Of a DNA stretch of 64,000 nt, positions 1-8,350 are shown one piece after another. This DNA is from Bacteroidales bacterium (GTDB lineage: Bacteria; Bacteroidota; Bacteroidia; Bacteroidales; P3). The translations under genes and the position numbers were made by a program. Location: assembly GCA_017469625.1 (NCBI GenBank), contig JAFUGA010000018.1, forward strand, positions 186,001-250,000. Direction: 5' to 3'. Numbering within the stretch: position 1 is the first letter of the stretch; the number at the start of each line of letters is the position of its first letter. Under the pieces are notes generated by a model. That model was not told where the DNA came from, did no database searches, and saw nothing but the letters and a program-made list of their open reading frames with translations.

Positions 1-522
1 TAAAAAAGGATTGAAAGCAGTTTTTCCGGGATTTAAAGCCACTGCATGACCAGCACTTCTTGCCAATTGGTTACAAGGTCCTTCTATAAAATTATCAAAA
101 CTGTAGTTTTCGTTAAGTTGAGATTCTATCTTTATAGGACGAATACCCGGCATTACGAAAGGATTTGGCAACTCTTTAGAAGTTTCGTCTGAAAGTATTA
201 CAGGAATTTTTTGAGGTCTGTTATTTTTCAAGTCTTTATCTACAGAAGGATATACAGAACTTACATGTGCTACAGGAACATCGTATAATAGTTTTGCATC
301 TGGACCTAATTCTTTTCTAATAGAAGCCCTTAGTATCTTTATATAATGAGCCTCTATGTATTCGTAAAAATATGAACTTGGAACTCTTAACTTTAATGCA
401 CCGTTTTCCAAAGAAACCACTTCCAAAGGTTTGAACCAAGTTTCAAATTCTACCTCTGAAATGTTGGCTTTTATGGTTTCAAGGCATTTGTCCCAAATCT
501 TATGAAAATCAAACTTTTCCAT
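1..522 (-). CDS. dnaA: Chromosomal replication initiator DnaA (N-terminal part, cut by window edge)
   Basis: DnaA binds the replication origin and opens it for helicase loading. The 174 visible codons give domain I (start MEKFDFHKIWDKCL, then FETWFKPLEV), a short linker containing NPFVMPGIRP, and the beginning of the AAA+ domain with NYSFDNFIEGPCNQLAR and ARSAGHAVALNPG. This order and wording are typical of Bacteroidetes DnaA. The ATG at 520-522 is the first Met of the conserved N-terminus. The Walker motifs and the DNA-binding domain lie beyond the left edge. A TATCTTTG -7 element on the minus strand at 572-579 sits about 50 bp upstream of the start. Confidence 0.93.
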   Translation of the reverse strand, partial: MEKFDFHKIWDKCLETIKANISEVEFETWFKPLEVVSLENGALKLRVPSSYFYEYIEAHYIKILRASIRKELGPDAKLLYDVPVAHVSSVYPSVDKDLKNNRPQKIPVILSDETSKELPNPFVMPGIRPIKIESQLNENYSFDNFIEGPCNQLARSAGHAVALNPGKTAFNPFL

Positions 523-910
523 TTATATCTATAGTTAAATAATCGTTTTTTTCCTCTATTTTTTCACTTAGCAAAGATATAAATTTATTCAATTCAATTT
601 TTTTTATTTTTTTTTGGAACTTGTCAAAACTTTTTGTATATAGCAAAAAATGGGGTTGAAATTTCTTTTTATGTTTTAGTTTCTTATTTGCTTTTTTCTC
701 ATCGTTGATTTTATGCAATTTAAAAGAAACTTTAGTCTATTTTCACCATTTTTGCGGATTATATAACTTTTTTTTGAGAAAAAAAATTTTTTAAGCACAT
801 TTTTTTATTTTTACAAAAATTTCTAAATATTATGTAATAATTTATCTAACAACTCTTTATAGAATATTTAAATATTTTTCGGCACAAAAATCTTCAAAAT
901 TCTTTTCAAC
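523..910. other. AT-rich intergenic region upstream of dnaA
   Basis: This gap upstream of dnaA is extremely AT-rich, with long T and A runs around 595-620 and 765-810. The only element I can name is the minus-strand -7 box TATCTTTG at 572-579 for dnaA. I looked for DnaA boxes of the TTATCCACA type on both strands and saw none, so an origin here is not supported. No ORF in it resembles a known protein. Confidence 0.4.
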
Positions 911-941
911 AAAAAAAAGTTGATAAATTTTCTTATCAACT
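911..941 (-). terminator. Intrinsic terminator of the TPR gene
   Basis: A perfect 9-bp inverted repeat (AGTTGATAA at 918-926, TTATCAACT at 933-941) with a 6-nt loop lies 17 bp past the stop of the TPR gene. On the minus strand it is followed directly by a run of T (A-run 911-918), as expected for an intrinsic terminator. Confidence 0.8.
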
Positions 942-957
942 AAAAACTTTTTAAAAT

Positions 958-1875
958 CTACTTTATGGAATCCATAAACTCCTTTGCTTGCTGTTTTGCG
1001 TAAGATGTACTATTTTCATTGTTAGACACCCTTTCACAGTATTCTATAGCCATCTGTTTATCTCCACTTTTCAAAAACGCATTGGCAAGATTTAGCAACA
1101 CCAACTCATTATTTGGCTCTATGCGTTCTGCTTTTTTCAAATAGTCAAGTGCTTTTTCTGTTTCATAATTGGTAAGATATGCTGAACTCAACAAAACAAG
1201 AACTTCTACATTGTCAGGGTAAAATCTTTGAAGTTCATCGCATATCTTTATAACTTGCTGAATTTTTATAGAATCTTCTGTTTTATAATCATTTGCATTA
1301 GCAGACCATAACAATAACTCTGTATAATCCAACATATTTGCAACAAAATCTCTTTCTCCATAATTTGGTGAAGTCGTTTCCCATTTATTATTTATGACGT
1401 TTGAGTAATCTATAACAGAAATCATCTCTTTCTCAAAAGTATTCCAATCTTCCAACTCCGCTGCCAAAGCATAAATTTTCATCTGTCTTAAATCCATATT
1501 ATTAGGAAACTTATGTATTCCCTCATCTATTTTTTTCATAGCCTGTTTCAAAAGGTCTTCATCTACAGAAGCTTTAACCAAATAGGCTACTATTTTACCT
1601 GTAGAATCTGGTATTTCATAATACTTTTTATTTACAGGTTTTTCTGTTGTCAAACTATCTTTTGCATTCCACGCCCTTGAATAATAGTAATCAAAATAAT
1701 AACCGTACAAATATGGGTCATTACTATTTACCTTTTCCCATTCGGTAAGAATTTGTTTTTGTTTGATAGTATCATTTTCTCTTTCAGCCCTTAACATCTC
1801 GGCTCTAAAATCCTGTGCTTCTACTGTGCAAAGTGCAAAAAATATACTTATAAGTGCAAATACCTGTCTTTTCAT
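958..1875 (-). CDS. Secreted tetratricopeptide-repeat protein
   Basis: The 305-residue product starts with a signal peptide (MKRQVFALISIFFALCTVEAQ). Its C-terminal third contains TPR-like helices (VLVLLSSAYLTNYETEKAL, then LKKAERIEPNNELVLLNLAN), a protein-protein interaction fold. The function is unknown and it is probably periplasmic. An in-frame Met at 1905 exists, but the start at 1875 is chosen because it begins the signal peptide and because a TATCTTTG promoter element (minus strand, 1903-1910) lies over the upstream Met. It ends in a hairpin terminator and is probably monocistronic. Confidence 0.85.
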   Translation of the reverse strand: MKRQVFALISIFFALCTVEAQDFRAEMLRAERENDTIKQKQILTEWEKVNSNDPYLYGYYFDYYYSRAWNAKDSLTTEKPVNKKYYEIPDSTGKIVAYLVKASVDEDLLKQAMKKIDEGIHKFPNNMDLRQMKIYALAAELEDWNTFEKEMISVIDYSNVINNKWETTSPNYGERDFVANMLDYTELLLWSANANDYKTEDSIKIQQVIKICDELQRFYPDNVEVLVLLSSAYLTNYETEKALDYLKKAERIEPNNELVLLNLANAFLKSGDKQMAIEYCERVSNNENSTSYAKQQAKEFMDSIK

Positions 1876-1986
1876 AATCTTTCCAATTTTTAAAAATCTT
1901 TGCAAAGATAATAAATATTGATGAATTTTTTACTTATTTGTACTATTTTTATAAGGATATAACAAGATAATTGCAAATAAAAATTG

Positions 1987-2099
1987 TAATTTTGCAAAAC
2001 AAAGTGAAGCCTGCTCTCACTTTTATGATGTAAATGTTTATAGTTATGAGATAGGACAGGCCCATCTCTTAATTATTATTAAATTTCGTATGAAGCAGG
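1987..2099 (+). promoter_or_regulatory. Promoter and structured 5' leader of the MATE gene (riboswitch-like)
   Basis: A TAATTTTG -7 element at 1987-1994 predicts transcription from about 2001, exactly where a hairpin begins. Hairpin 1 has AAAGTGA (2001-2007) paired with TCACTTT (2017-2023) and the loop AGCCTGCTC. Hairpin 2 has GAGAT (2048-2052) paired with ATCTC (2064-2068) and the loop AGGACAGGCCC. Loop 1 GCCTG (2009-2013) can pair with loop 2 CAGGC (2057-2061). Alternatively CCTGCT (2010-2015) can pair with AGCAGG (2094-2099), just after the start codon at 2090. Mutually exclusive pairings beside a start codon suggest a regulatory RNA. I do not recognise a known riboswitch class. The structure is visible in the sequence; its role is inferred. 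Confidence 0.5.
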
Positions 2100-3415
2100 T
2101 AAGTTTTTACAAACAAAATCTTTCATTAGCCATTCCTATTATGTTGTCTTCATTGGGACAAAGTTTAGTTCAAATGGTAGATACTCTTATGGTGGGCAAA
2201 CTTGGTACTATAGAATTAGCAGGTATTTCCTTTGCTGGTAGTATAACTTATAATGCCCTTGTTGTAGGTATGGGAATAGCAATGGCTTTAACTCCTTTGG
2301 TTGGGCAAGCATACGCTACTAACAATAGAAAACGAATAAGCAAGCTTTTTGAAAACTCATTGTCTTTGAACTTTATGATATCATTGATCCTTGTATCTAT
2401 ACTACTCTGTCTTATGCCTTTACTAAAATATTTCGGACAACAAGATTCTGTTATCCAAACTTGCAAACCATATTACCTTATCGTTACTCTGTCTTTTATT
2501 CCTATGATGATATTCCTTTCTTTCAAACAGTTTATGGAAGGAATAGACAATACCAAAATAGCAATGATTATAACCCTTTGTGCAAACATATTAAACATAA
2601 TACTGAACTATGTTTTCATATTTGGCAAACTTTCTTTTCCTCAAATGGGTTTATTTGGTGCTGGTCTTTCTACTTTTATCTCCAGAGCTCTTATGCCAAT
2701 ATCTTTCTATATATATATAATGTATACAGAAAAATATAAAACCTATATAAAAGATTTCTCGTTTAGAAACCTTTCTACCTATTTACACAAAATCCTTTTG
2801 AAGATGGGTTTGCCTATTGCTGGGCAAATGTTTGTGGAAATGTTTTCTTTGCTTGGTATAACTATAATGATGGGGTGGCTGTCTGCAAGTCATTTGGCTG
2901 GTTTTCAAATAATAAGTACTATGGTTAATACTACATTTTTGGCAGCCTCAGGAATATGTGCAGCAACTACCGTTCTAATATCTCATTCCTATGGAAACAA
3001 AGACGTAAAATCTATGAAAAAACATTTCTTTTCTGGTTGGAAAATGGTGCTTGTAATAATGGGAGTATTTGCTATAGTTTTCATTTTCTTTGGAAAAAGT
3101 ATTGCAAGTTTGTTTTCAAATGATGATTATGTTATATCTATTGCTGCTCAATTTTTTATTGTGGCCGGAGTTTTCCAACTTTTAGATGGCACTCAAGTTT
3201 CTGGTCTTGCTGGACTTAGAGCAATAAATGATGTAACTAAACCTTTCTTTTATGCTTGCTTTTCTTACTCTTTAGCCCTCGTTTCTGCATACTTTTTCGG
3301 CTTTGTTTTACAAATAGGTGCTTGGAGTATTTTTGCAGGTTTCCTTATAGGATTACTTTGTGCTGGGATATTATATCATAGGCGTTTCTTTTTGTCTGTC
3401 AAACGTTTATCTTAG
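2090..3415 (+). CDS. MATE family multidrug/cation efflux transporter
   Basis: This 441-residue inner-membrane protein has about 12 hydrophobic segments. The N-terminus reads LAIPIMLSSLGQSLVQMVDTL followed by MVGKLG, the typical opening of NorM-type MATE transporters, which export drugs or other organic compounds in exchange for Na+ or H+. A second, similar half begins near residue 235 (GLPIAGQMFVEMFSLLG). The length fits the family (about 440-460). It stands alone, with a structured leader upstream that may control its translation. The substrate cannot be deduced. Confidence 0.92.
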   Translation: MKQVSFYKQNLSLAIPIMLSSLGQSLVQMVDTLMVGKLGTIELAGISFAGSITYNALVVGMGIAMALTPLVGQAYATNNRKRISKLFENSLSLNFMISLILVSILLCLMPLLKYFGQQDSVIQTCKPYYLIVTLSFIPMMIFLSFKQFMEGIDNTKIAMIITLCANILNIILNYVFIFGKLSFPQMGLFGAGLSTFISRALMPISFYIYIMYTEKYKTYIKDFSFRNLSTYLHKILLKMGLPIAGQMFVEMFSLLGITIMMGWLSASHLAGFQIISTMVNTTFLAASGICAATTVLISHSYGNKDVKSMKKHFFSGWKMVLVIMGVFAIVFIFFGKSIASLFSNDDYVISIAAQFFIVAGVFQLLDGTQVSGLAGLRAINDVTKPFFYACFSYSLALVSAYFFGFVLQIGAWSIFAGFLIGLLCAGILYHRRFFLSVKRLS

Positions 3416-3514
3416 AAAAAGGTGTATAGTTTTAGATTTTAATTGCTTTGTACATCGTTATATTTCTATAAATTATAGTAAATTTGCCTATAAATACTAA
3501 AATTATTATAACAA

Positions 3515-3877
3515 ATGAATATAGAGGAGTTTAGAGATTATTGTTTGTCCTTACCAAACGTAACAGAAAAGATGCCTTTTACGGATTTGAAAGACAATTA
3601 TAGCAAAAACGTTCTTTGTTTCTACATAGGGGAAAAGTGGTTCTGCTATGTAAATATAGAAGTCTTTGATAGGTGTTGCGTGAAGATGAATCCCGAACAG
3701 GCCATTCTTCTAAGAAACGAGTATGAGGGGATAAGACCTGCTTGGCATATGAATAAGAAACATTGGAGTGATATTTACTTCAACTCAGACGTCCCTACCC
3801 CACTTCTAAAAGACTTAGTAAGACAGTCTTACGACTTAGTAAAAAACTCTTTACCAAGAAAGAGTTTATCCTTATAA
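3515..3877 (+). CDS. MmcQ/YjbR family protein
   Basis: The 120-residue product matches the MmcQ/YjbR family: start MNIEEFRDYCLSLPNVTEKMPF, a central WFCYVNI strand, the P-E-Q-A segment, and the terminal HWSDIYF followed by LVRQSYDLV. Members are small cytoplasmic proteins with a CyaY-like fold, often described as DNA-binding, and without a firmly known role. The start ATG has a TAAATTTG promoter element at 3479-3486, 29 bp upstream. The ogt gene follows after 38 bp in the same direction. Confidence 0.88.
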   Translation: MNIEEFRDYCLSLPNVTEKMPFTDLKDNYSKNVLCFYIGEKWFCYVNIEVFDRCCVKMNPEQAILLRNEYEGIRPAWHMNKKHWSDIYFNSDVPTPLLKDLVRQSYDLVKNSLPRKSLSL

Positions 3878-3915
3878 ATATTTATAAATAAGATATATAA
3901 CGAAGAAAACAAGAT

Positions 3916-4446
3916 ATGCAAAAGAGTAAAAATATTATCTGTATTCAGAAATATGAAAGTCCATGTGGCAACCTTATATTAGGAAGTTACGAGGGGAAAT
4001 TGTGTCTTTGCGATTGGGAAAACGATAAACACAGAAACAAGATAGATAAACATTTATGCAAAGTCTTTAATGCAGAATACAAAGAAGAAAAAAGTCCTGT
4101 TATTCTTCAAGCAATGAAAGAGTTAGACGAATATTTTGCACAGAAAAGAAAAGAGTTTGATATACCTTTATTGTTTATAGGAACAGATTTTCAGAAAAGA
4201 GTTTGGCAACATTTACTTTCCATACCATACGGCAAAACAATATCTTACAAACTTATGGCTACACAAATGCAGATACCAAATTCCGTTAGAGCAGTTGCCA
4301 ATGCAAACGGAGCAAACGCTATATCCATCTTCGCACCTTGCCACAGAGTAATAGGACACGATAATACACTCACAGGTTACGGCGGAGGAATAGAAACAAA
4401 ACGCTATCTATTGGAATTAGAGGATAATACAAGACTTTTTAAGTAA
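3916..4446 (+). CDS. ogt: Methylated-DNA-protein-cysteine S-methyltransferase
   Basis: This enzyme repairs O6-methylguanine in DNA by moving the alkyl group to its own cysteine and is used once. The 176-residue protein has the active-site motif PCHRVIG, preceded by the recognition-helix segment VRAVANANGANAISIFA and followed by GYGGGIETKRYLLELE, all diagnostic of the family. Upstream, FQKRVWQHLLSIPYGKTISY is the conserved winged-helix start. It follows the YjbR gene by 38 bp and may share its transcript. Confidence 0.95.
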   Translation: MQKSKNIICIQKYESPCGNLILGSYEGKLCLCDWENDKHRNKIDKHLCKVFNAEYKEEKSPVILQAMKELDEYFAQKRKEFDIPLLFIGTDFQKRVWQHLLSIPYGKTISYKLMATQMQIPNSVRAVANANGANAISIFAPCHRVIGHDNTLTGYGGGIETKRYLLELEDNTRLFK

Positions 4447-4506
4447 GGTTTTATATAGACTTTCTTTCAATAAAAGAACTTTAAACATATATTTTTTTGT
4501 TTTTAT

Positions 4507-4959
4507 ATGAAGAATTTTATTTTTATAGTTTTCATTTCTTTTTGTTTTACAATGTATGGGCAAAATAACTCTAAAAAATATACAAGGGGTATGACAGATA
4601 AACAACAGATTATACAGAATTACAACGATATGTATTCGTTTATGGTTAGCAAGGACACACTTAGCCTTAGCAAACTTATGACAGAGGATTTCGTATTGGT
4701 ACATATGACAGGTATGGTGCAGGATAAGGATACTTATTTGAAGTGTATAGCCAATGGAACTTTGAATTATTTCTCTGCTACTCACGAAAACATTGATGTA
4801 CAAATAGATGACAACAAGGCTATATTAACAGGACAAAGCAAAGTTACGGCAGCAGTTTTCGGAGGAGGAAAACATACTTGGAATTTGCAGTTAAAGTTTT
4901 GGTTGATAAAACAAGACGGTATTTGGTTGCAATATAAATCTCAAGCCTCTACATATTAA
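4507..4959 (+). CDS. Exported NTF2-like (SnoaL/DUF4440-type) protein
   Basis: A 150-residue protein with a signal peptide (MKNFIFIVFISFCFTMYGQ) and a single NTF2-like domain: the helix IIQNYNDMYSFMVSKD, the segment LSKLMTEDFVLVHMTG and a terminal strand WLIKQDGIWLQYKSQ. Such domains form a cone-shaped pocket used by enzymes and ligand-binding proteins alike, so no reaction can be assigned. It is likely periplasmic. Confidence 0.8.
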   Translation: MKNFIFIVFISFCFTMYGQNNSKKYTRGMTDKQQIIQNYNDMYSFMVSKDTLSLSKLMTEDFVLVHMTGMVQDKDTYLKCIANGTLNYFSATHENIDVQIDDNKAILTGQSKVTAAVFGGGKHTWNLQLKFWLIKQDGIWLQYKSQASTY

Positions 4960-5069
4960 AACGATAAAATAGAAAAAAGTGTAAAACAAAGAGTATTTTG
5001 TATAAACCTTTTGTCATCATTATTGACTATCTTTGCATTTTGTAAAAATGTATTAAAATATAACAGATT

Positions 5070-6077
5070 ATGAATAAAGAAATAGTTGTCTTAAGTGGTG
5101 CAGGCAGTATAGGCCTTGCTATTGTCAGAAGAATAAGTGCAGGAAAACACATAGTTATAGCAGATTACAGTGAAACAAGTCTTGCAAATGCAAAACAAAC
5201 ACTTGAAGAAAGTGGTTTTGAAGTTTCTACTTTGAAGTTTGATTTATCAAAAAGGGAGTCTATAATAGAGTTAGTCAATTTTGCAACAAGCAAAGGTGAA
5301 GTCAAGTATGTTGTAAATGCTGCAGGTGTTTCACCTTCGCAAGCCCCTATTGAAAAAATATTGCAGGTAGATATGTATGGAACAGCCGTTTTTATGGAAG
5401 AGTTTGGCAAGGTCATAGCAAAAGGAGGTTCTTGTGTTATAATATCTTCACAATCTGGTCATAGATTGGGTGCTATTCCTAATGAAGACAGCGAATTGTT
5501 GGCTACTACAGACACAGAACAACTTTTAAATCTACCTTTGGTAAAAAATATAAACGATACACTTAAAGCCTATCAATATTCTAAACGTTGCAACGTGTTG
5601 AAAGTTATGTACGAGGCTACACGTTGGGCAAAAAGAGGTGCAACTATTAACTCTATTTCTCCGGGAATAATCATCACCCCTCTTGCATTAGATGAACTGA
5701 AAGGTCCAAGAGGAGAAGGTTATCGCAAAATGTTAGAATCTTCTCCTGCAAAAAGAGCAGGCACTTCTGATGAAGTAGGAGATTTGGCTCAATTCTTAAT
5801 GTCCGAAAAAGGAAGATTTATCTCTGGTGCAGACTTTTTGATAGATGGCGGTACAACTGCATCTTATTTTTACGGTGATTTACAATACCTTAAACAAATC
5901 CATAACAAAGAAAGAAATTTTACAGAACTTGATTCTAATTTTCTAAAACAAAGAAAGAGTATTCTAAAACTTTATTTCGTAAAATTAAAACAAAGAGATA
6001 GAAAACTGAAACAAAGTTCTACGAAATTAAAACAAAGTTCTATTTTTCTACCTCTTTGTTTTAGAAAATGGTCTTAA
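5070..6077 (+). CDS. Short-chain dehydrogenase/reductase with a repeat-encoded C-terminal tail
   Basis: The product is an NAD(P)-dependent SDR oxidoreductase of cytosolic type: nucleotide-binding SGAGSIGLAIVRR at the N-terminus, NAAGVS, a serine in ISSQSGH, the catalytic YQYSK, SPGIIITPLA, and GADFLIDGGTTASYFYGDL near residue 271, where this subfamily normally ends. Here 64 more residues follow. The tail is Lys/Gln-rich with heptads KLKQRDR and KLKQSST because it is translated from the 21-bp repeat array at 5924-6070. The substrate is unknown. A TATCTTTG promoter element lies at 5028-5035. The stop is 1 bp from the convergent permease stop. Confidence is high for the enzyme; the effect of the tail is unknown. 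Confidence 0.9.
   Translation: MNKEIVVLSGAGSIGLAIVRRISAGKHIVIADYSETSLANAKQTLEESGFEVSTLKFDLSKRESIIELVNFATSKGEVKYVVNAAGVSPSQAPIEKILQVDMYGTAVFMEEFGKVIAKGGSCVIISSQSGHRLGAIPNEDSELLATTDTEQLLNLPLVKNINDTLKAYQYSKRCNVLKVMYEATRWAKRGATINSISPGIIITPLALDELKGPRGEGYRKMLESSPAKRAGTSDEVGDLAQFLMSEKGRFISGADFLIDGGTTASYFYGDLQYLKQIHNKERNFTELDSNFLKQRKSILKLYFVKLKQRDRKLKQSSTKLKQSSIFLPLCFRKWS
5924..6070. repeat. 21-bp unit array 1 (inside the 3' end of the SDR gene)
   Basis: Units begin with AGAAC, AAAAC or GAAAC at 5924, 5945, 5966, 5987, 6008 and 6029, exactly 21 bp apart. A diverged seventh unit follows at 6050. The outer ends form an inverted repeat (TTTTCTAAAACAAAG near 5940, CTTTGTTTTAGAAAA near 6055). It is translated in frame as part of the SDR tail and fills the gap between convergent genes. 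Confidence 0.85.
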
Positions 6078-6078
6078 G

Positions 6079-7155
6079 TTATTTTATTCTTATTCTTGCG
6101 TCTAACATTCCGTAAATAATATCTGTAAGAATGTTTATCAAAACCAAGAAGATACAGATAATAAGTAATGCACCCATAACGACAGGAAAATCGTATGTTT
6201 CCAAAGAATTGACTATTACAACGCCAACTCCTTTCCAATCAAATATATATTCCACAAACACCGCTCCTGCTATAAGTGAAGCGAACCAACCACTTACGGC
6301 GGTAATTACAGGATTTAGTGCATTCTTTAAAGCATGATGATATATGATTTTAAAAGTTGAAAGTCCTTTTGCACGTGCGGTGCGTATGTAGTCTTGAGAA
6401 AAAACTTCTGTCATAGTGCTTTTGGTAAGTTCTGTAATGACTGCCAACGGTCTTATACCAAGTGTAAGTGCTGGAAGTATAAGGTTTTTTAAGCAAAGAT
6501 GTTCTCCCTCTCCCATTTCATCAACAACATAAAGCGAGCCAAACATAGACAAACCTGTTTTATCGGCTAAAACAAAGGCGAATAACCATGCTATGAGTAT
6601 AGCAGCAAAAAACGATGGCAAACTCATACCCATAGAAGTTATAACCTGTATAGTTCTGTCTATCCACGTATTAACGTAAAGAGAAGAGAAACTTCCCAAG
6701 ATTACACCCACAACAAAGGCAAACAATATACTTGCTAAGGCTAATATTATAGTATTTGGGAAAGCCTCTGATAGTATATCGCTCACCTCTCTTTTAGATT
6801 GGTATGAACGTCTTAAGTAAGGCTTTTTCGCAACCAATCTTTCGTTACCTATTTTCAAAAGAGTAGTATAAGATTTGTATTTTGTAGTATCCAAAAAGAA
6901 AGAACTATTCTTGTCCATAGAATAAATAGACAAAGGAAGTACGTCTTCTAAATAATTAAGGTATTGTATAGACAAAGGTTTATCAAGTCCTAAATCTCTG
7001 TGTATTATTTCTATGCTTGCTTTATCGGCCCTTTGTCCCAACATCATACGAGCAGGGTCTCCAGGAAGTATATTAAACAAAAAGAAAACCAAAGTAAGTA
7101 CTCCGAAAACAACGAGTACTCCATACAAAAGTTTTTTTAGTATATATTTAAACAT
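6079..7155 (-). CDS. ABC transporter permease, OppB/DppB family
   Basis: The 358-residue inner-membrane protein has the OppB/DppB signature: N-terminal MFKYILKKLLYGVLVVFGVLT, then FNILPGDPARMMLGQRA, and a C-terminal transport domain with the EAA-like segment DYIRTARAKGLSTFKIIYHHA. Such permeases import peptides or nickel together with a second permease, ATPases and a binding protein. None of those partners is in this window, so the gene is an orphan here. It follows the DoxX protein by 15 bp on the minus strand and is probably cotranscribed. Confidence 0.9.
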   Translation of the reverse strand: MFKYILKKLLYGVLVVFGVLTLVFFLFNILPGDPARMMLGQRADKASIEIIHRDLGLDKPLSIQYLNYLEDVLPLSIYSMDKNSSFFLDTTKYKSYTTLLKIGNERLVAKKPYLRRSYQSKREVSDILSEAFPNTIILALASILFAFVVGVILGSFSSLYVNTWIDRTIQVITSMGMSLPSFFAAILIAWLFAFVLADKTGLSMFGSLYVVDEMGEGEHLCLKNLILPALTLGIRPLAVITELTKSTMTEVFSQDYIRTARAKGLSTFKIIYHHALKNALNPVITAVSGWFASLIAGAVFVEYIFDWKGVGVVIVNSLETYDFPVVMGALLIICIFLVLINILTDIIYGMLDARIRIK

Positions 7156-7170
7156 AGAAATACAGGTATA

Positions 7171-8328
7171 TTATTTGGATTTTTGTTTTGGAAGTTGTCT
7201 AAAAGAGAATTTTTCTTTTACAATAGTTTTGCTAAGATGTACTACACCCGGATTTGAACGTATCATGGCTTTTATAGCCTTGTCATCGCAAGAGTAAAAC
7301 ATATATTCTTCCACACCATACTTATTTATAAAATCCAACCATTTGTTCATAGAACTTGCTGTTACTATTATGATGTGAGAATTCTCTGGAAGTGTTTTCA
7401 AATATTTTACCATACGTTTCATTCCCTTATCATTGACTTTGTCCATATTCCAAACAGCCACCATATACAAATCTGCAGTGGTATCTCCTAATATTTCCAA
7501 AGCCTCGTCCTTTGTTTCTCCGTATGATGTCAAAGAAAAACCACTTGCATTTATGGTATTATTACCCACTACTCTATTTTTACCCTCAACGTATTGCCAA
7601 TGTTCTGCAAACAAACTATCTTCTGCATACGCAGCCATAAGAGTATTTTCTCCCTCTGCTTCCATGGAAAACTCTTTTTCTTCTCCTGTGGTTACGTTTT
7701 TATATGTTGCGTATGTAATAGGAGGATTTTGCTGGTCAATAGTTGGAGCCATTTTATTACCTACTTTCCATGGACGAAAATCTACAATAGGCTCATAGAC
7801 TATGTTTCGTATGGAAAAAATAGTTATAAGTATTAGGAATATAATAGTAGTAAATAATGGTAGTTTTTTGCTGTAATCTTCTTTTGTTTTCTTATCAAAA
7901 TAACATATTCCTACAAGAATAACGTCCAAGATTATGTTTTTCCAAAACGTCTGCCAATTTGTCAATTTTACTGCATCACCAAAACAACCACAATCATCAA
8001 CCTTGTTTGTTAAAGCGTCTATAAACGTGGTTATTGTGAAGAATGTCATAAAACAAATAGCAATCCATCTTATAGGTTTATTGTATATGTGCAGTAACAT
8101 CATAACTCCCACCATAAACTCCATAACACACAGTACTACTGCTATAAATAACGGCAACCAACCTGCAATATCGGTTAAGAAACTCATACCAAAAACGTTT
8201 ATATATTCCTCTACCTTGTAGGCTGTACCCATTGGGTCTATTGCTTTCACAAAACCGGAGAATATAAACACACCTCCAAATAAAAATCTAAGAATATAAT
8301 CTACTATTGTTTTAACTCTGTCATTCAT
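7171..8328 (-). CDS. DoxX/MauE-like membrane protein (BT_3928 family)
   Basis: The 385-residue protein has four N-terminal membrane helices with the DoxX-type opening LRFLFGGVFIFSGFVKAIDP and a CGCFGDA motif, followed by another helix and a soluble C-terminal half with a thioredoxin-like look (MVAVWNMDKVNDKGMKRMV). This architecture occurs across Bacteroidetes, usually next to a DUF1599 gene as here. The CGC pair and the fold suggest a link to thiol redox chemistry in the membrane, but the function is not established. Confidence 0.85.
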   Translation of the reverse strand: MNDRVKTIVDYILRFLFGGVFIFSGFVKAIDPMGTAYKVEEYINVFGMSFLTDIAGWLPLFIAVVLCVMEFMVGVMMLLHIYNKPIRWIAICFMTFFTITTFIDALTNKVDDCGCFGDAVKLTNWQTFWKNIILDVILVGICYFDKKTKEDYSKKLPLFTTIIFLILITIFSIRNIVYEPIVDFRPWKVGNKMAPTIDQQNPPITYATYKNVTTGEEKEFSMEAEGENTLMAAYAEDSLFAEHWQYVEGKNRVVGNNTINASGFSLTSYGETKDEALEILGDTTADLYMVAVWNMDKVNDKGMKRMVKYLKTLPENSHIIIVTASSMNKWLDFINKYGVEEYMFYSCDDKAIKAMIRSNPGVVHLSKTIVKEKFSFRQLPKQKSK

Positions 8329-8350
8329 AATCTTTTTTCACTTTTTTGGT

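Noticed and set aside
509..718. A 69-residue Lys-rich ORF on the minus strand overlapping the dnaA start
   Set aside because: It overlaps dnaA and its promoter in another frame and consists of Lys/Asn/Phe from poly-A/T runs.
523..957. oriC
   Set aside because: Next to dnaA and AT-rich, but no DnaA boxes were found, so it is not called.
5924..6070. Insertion sequence or MITE as source of the arrays
   Set aside because: No transposase, no terminal inverted repeats shared between all copies, no target duplications. Unit number varies freely and the phase is constant, unlike transposed blocks.
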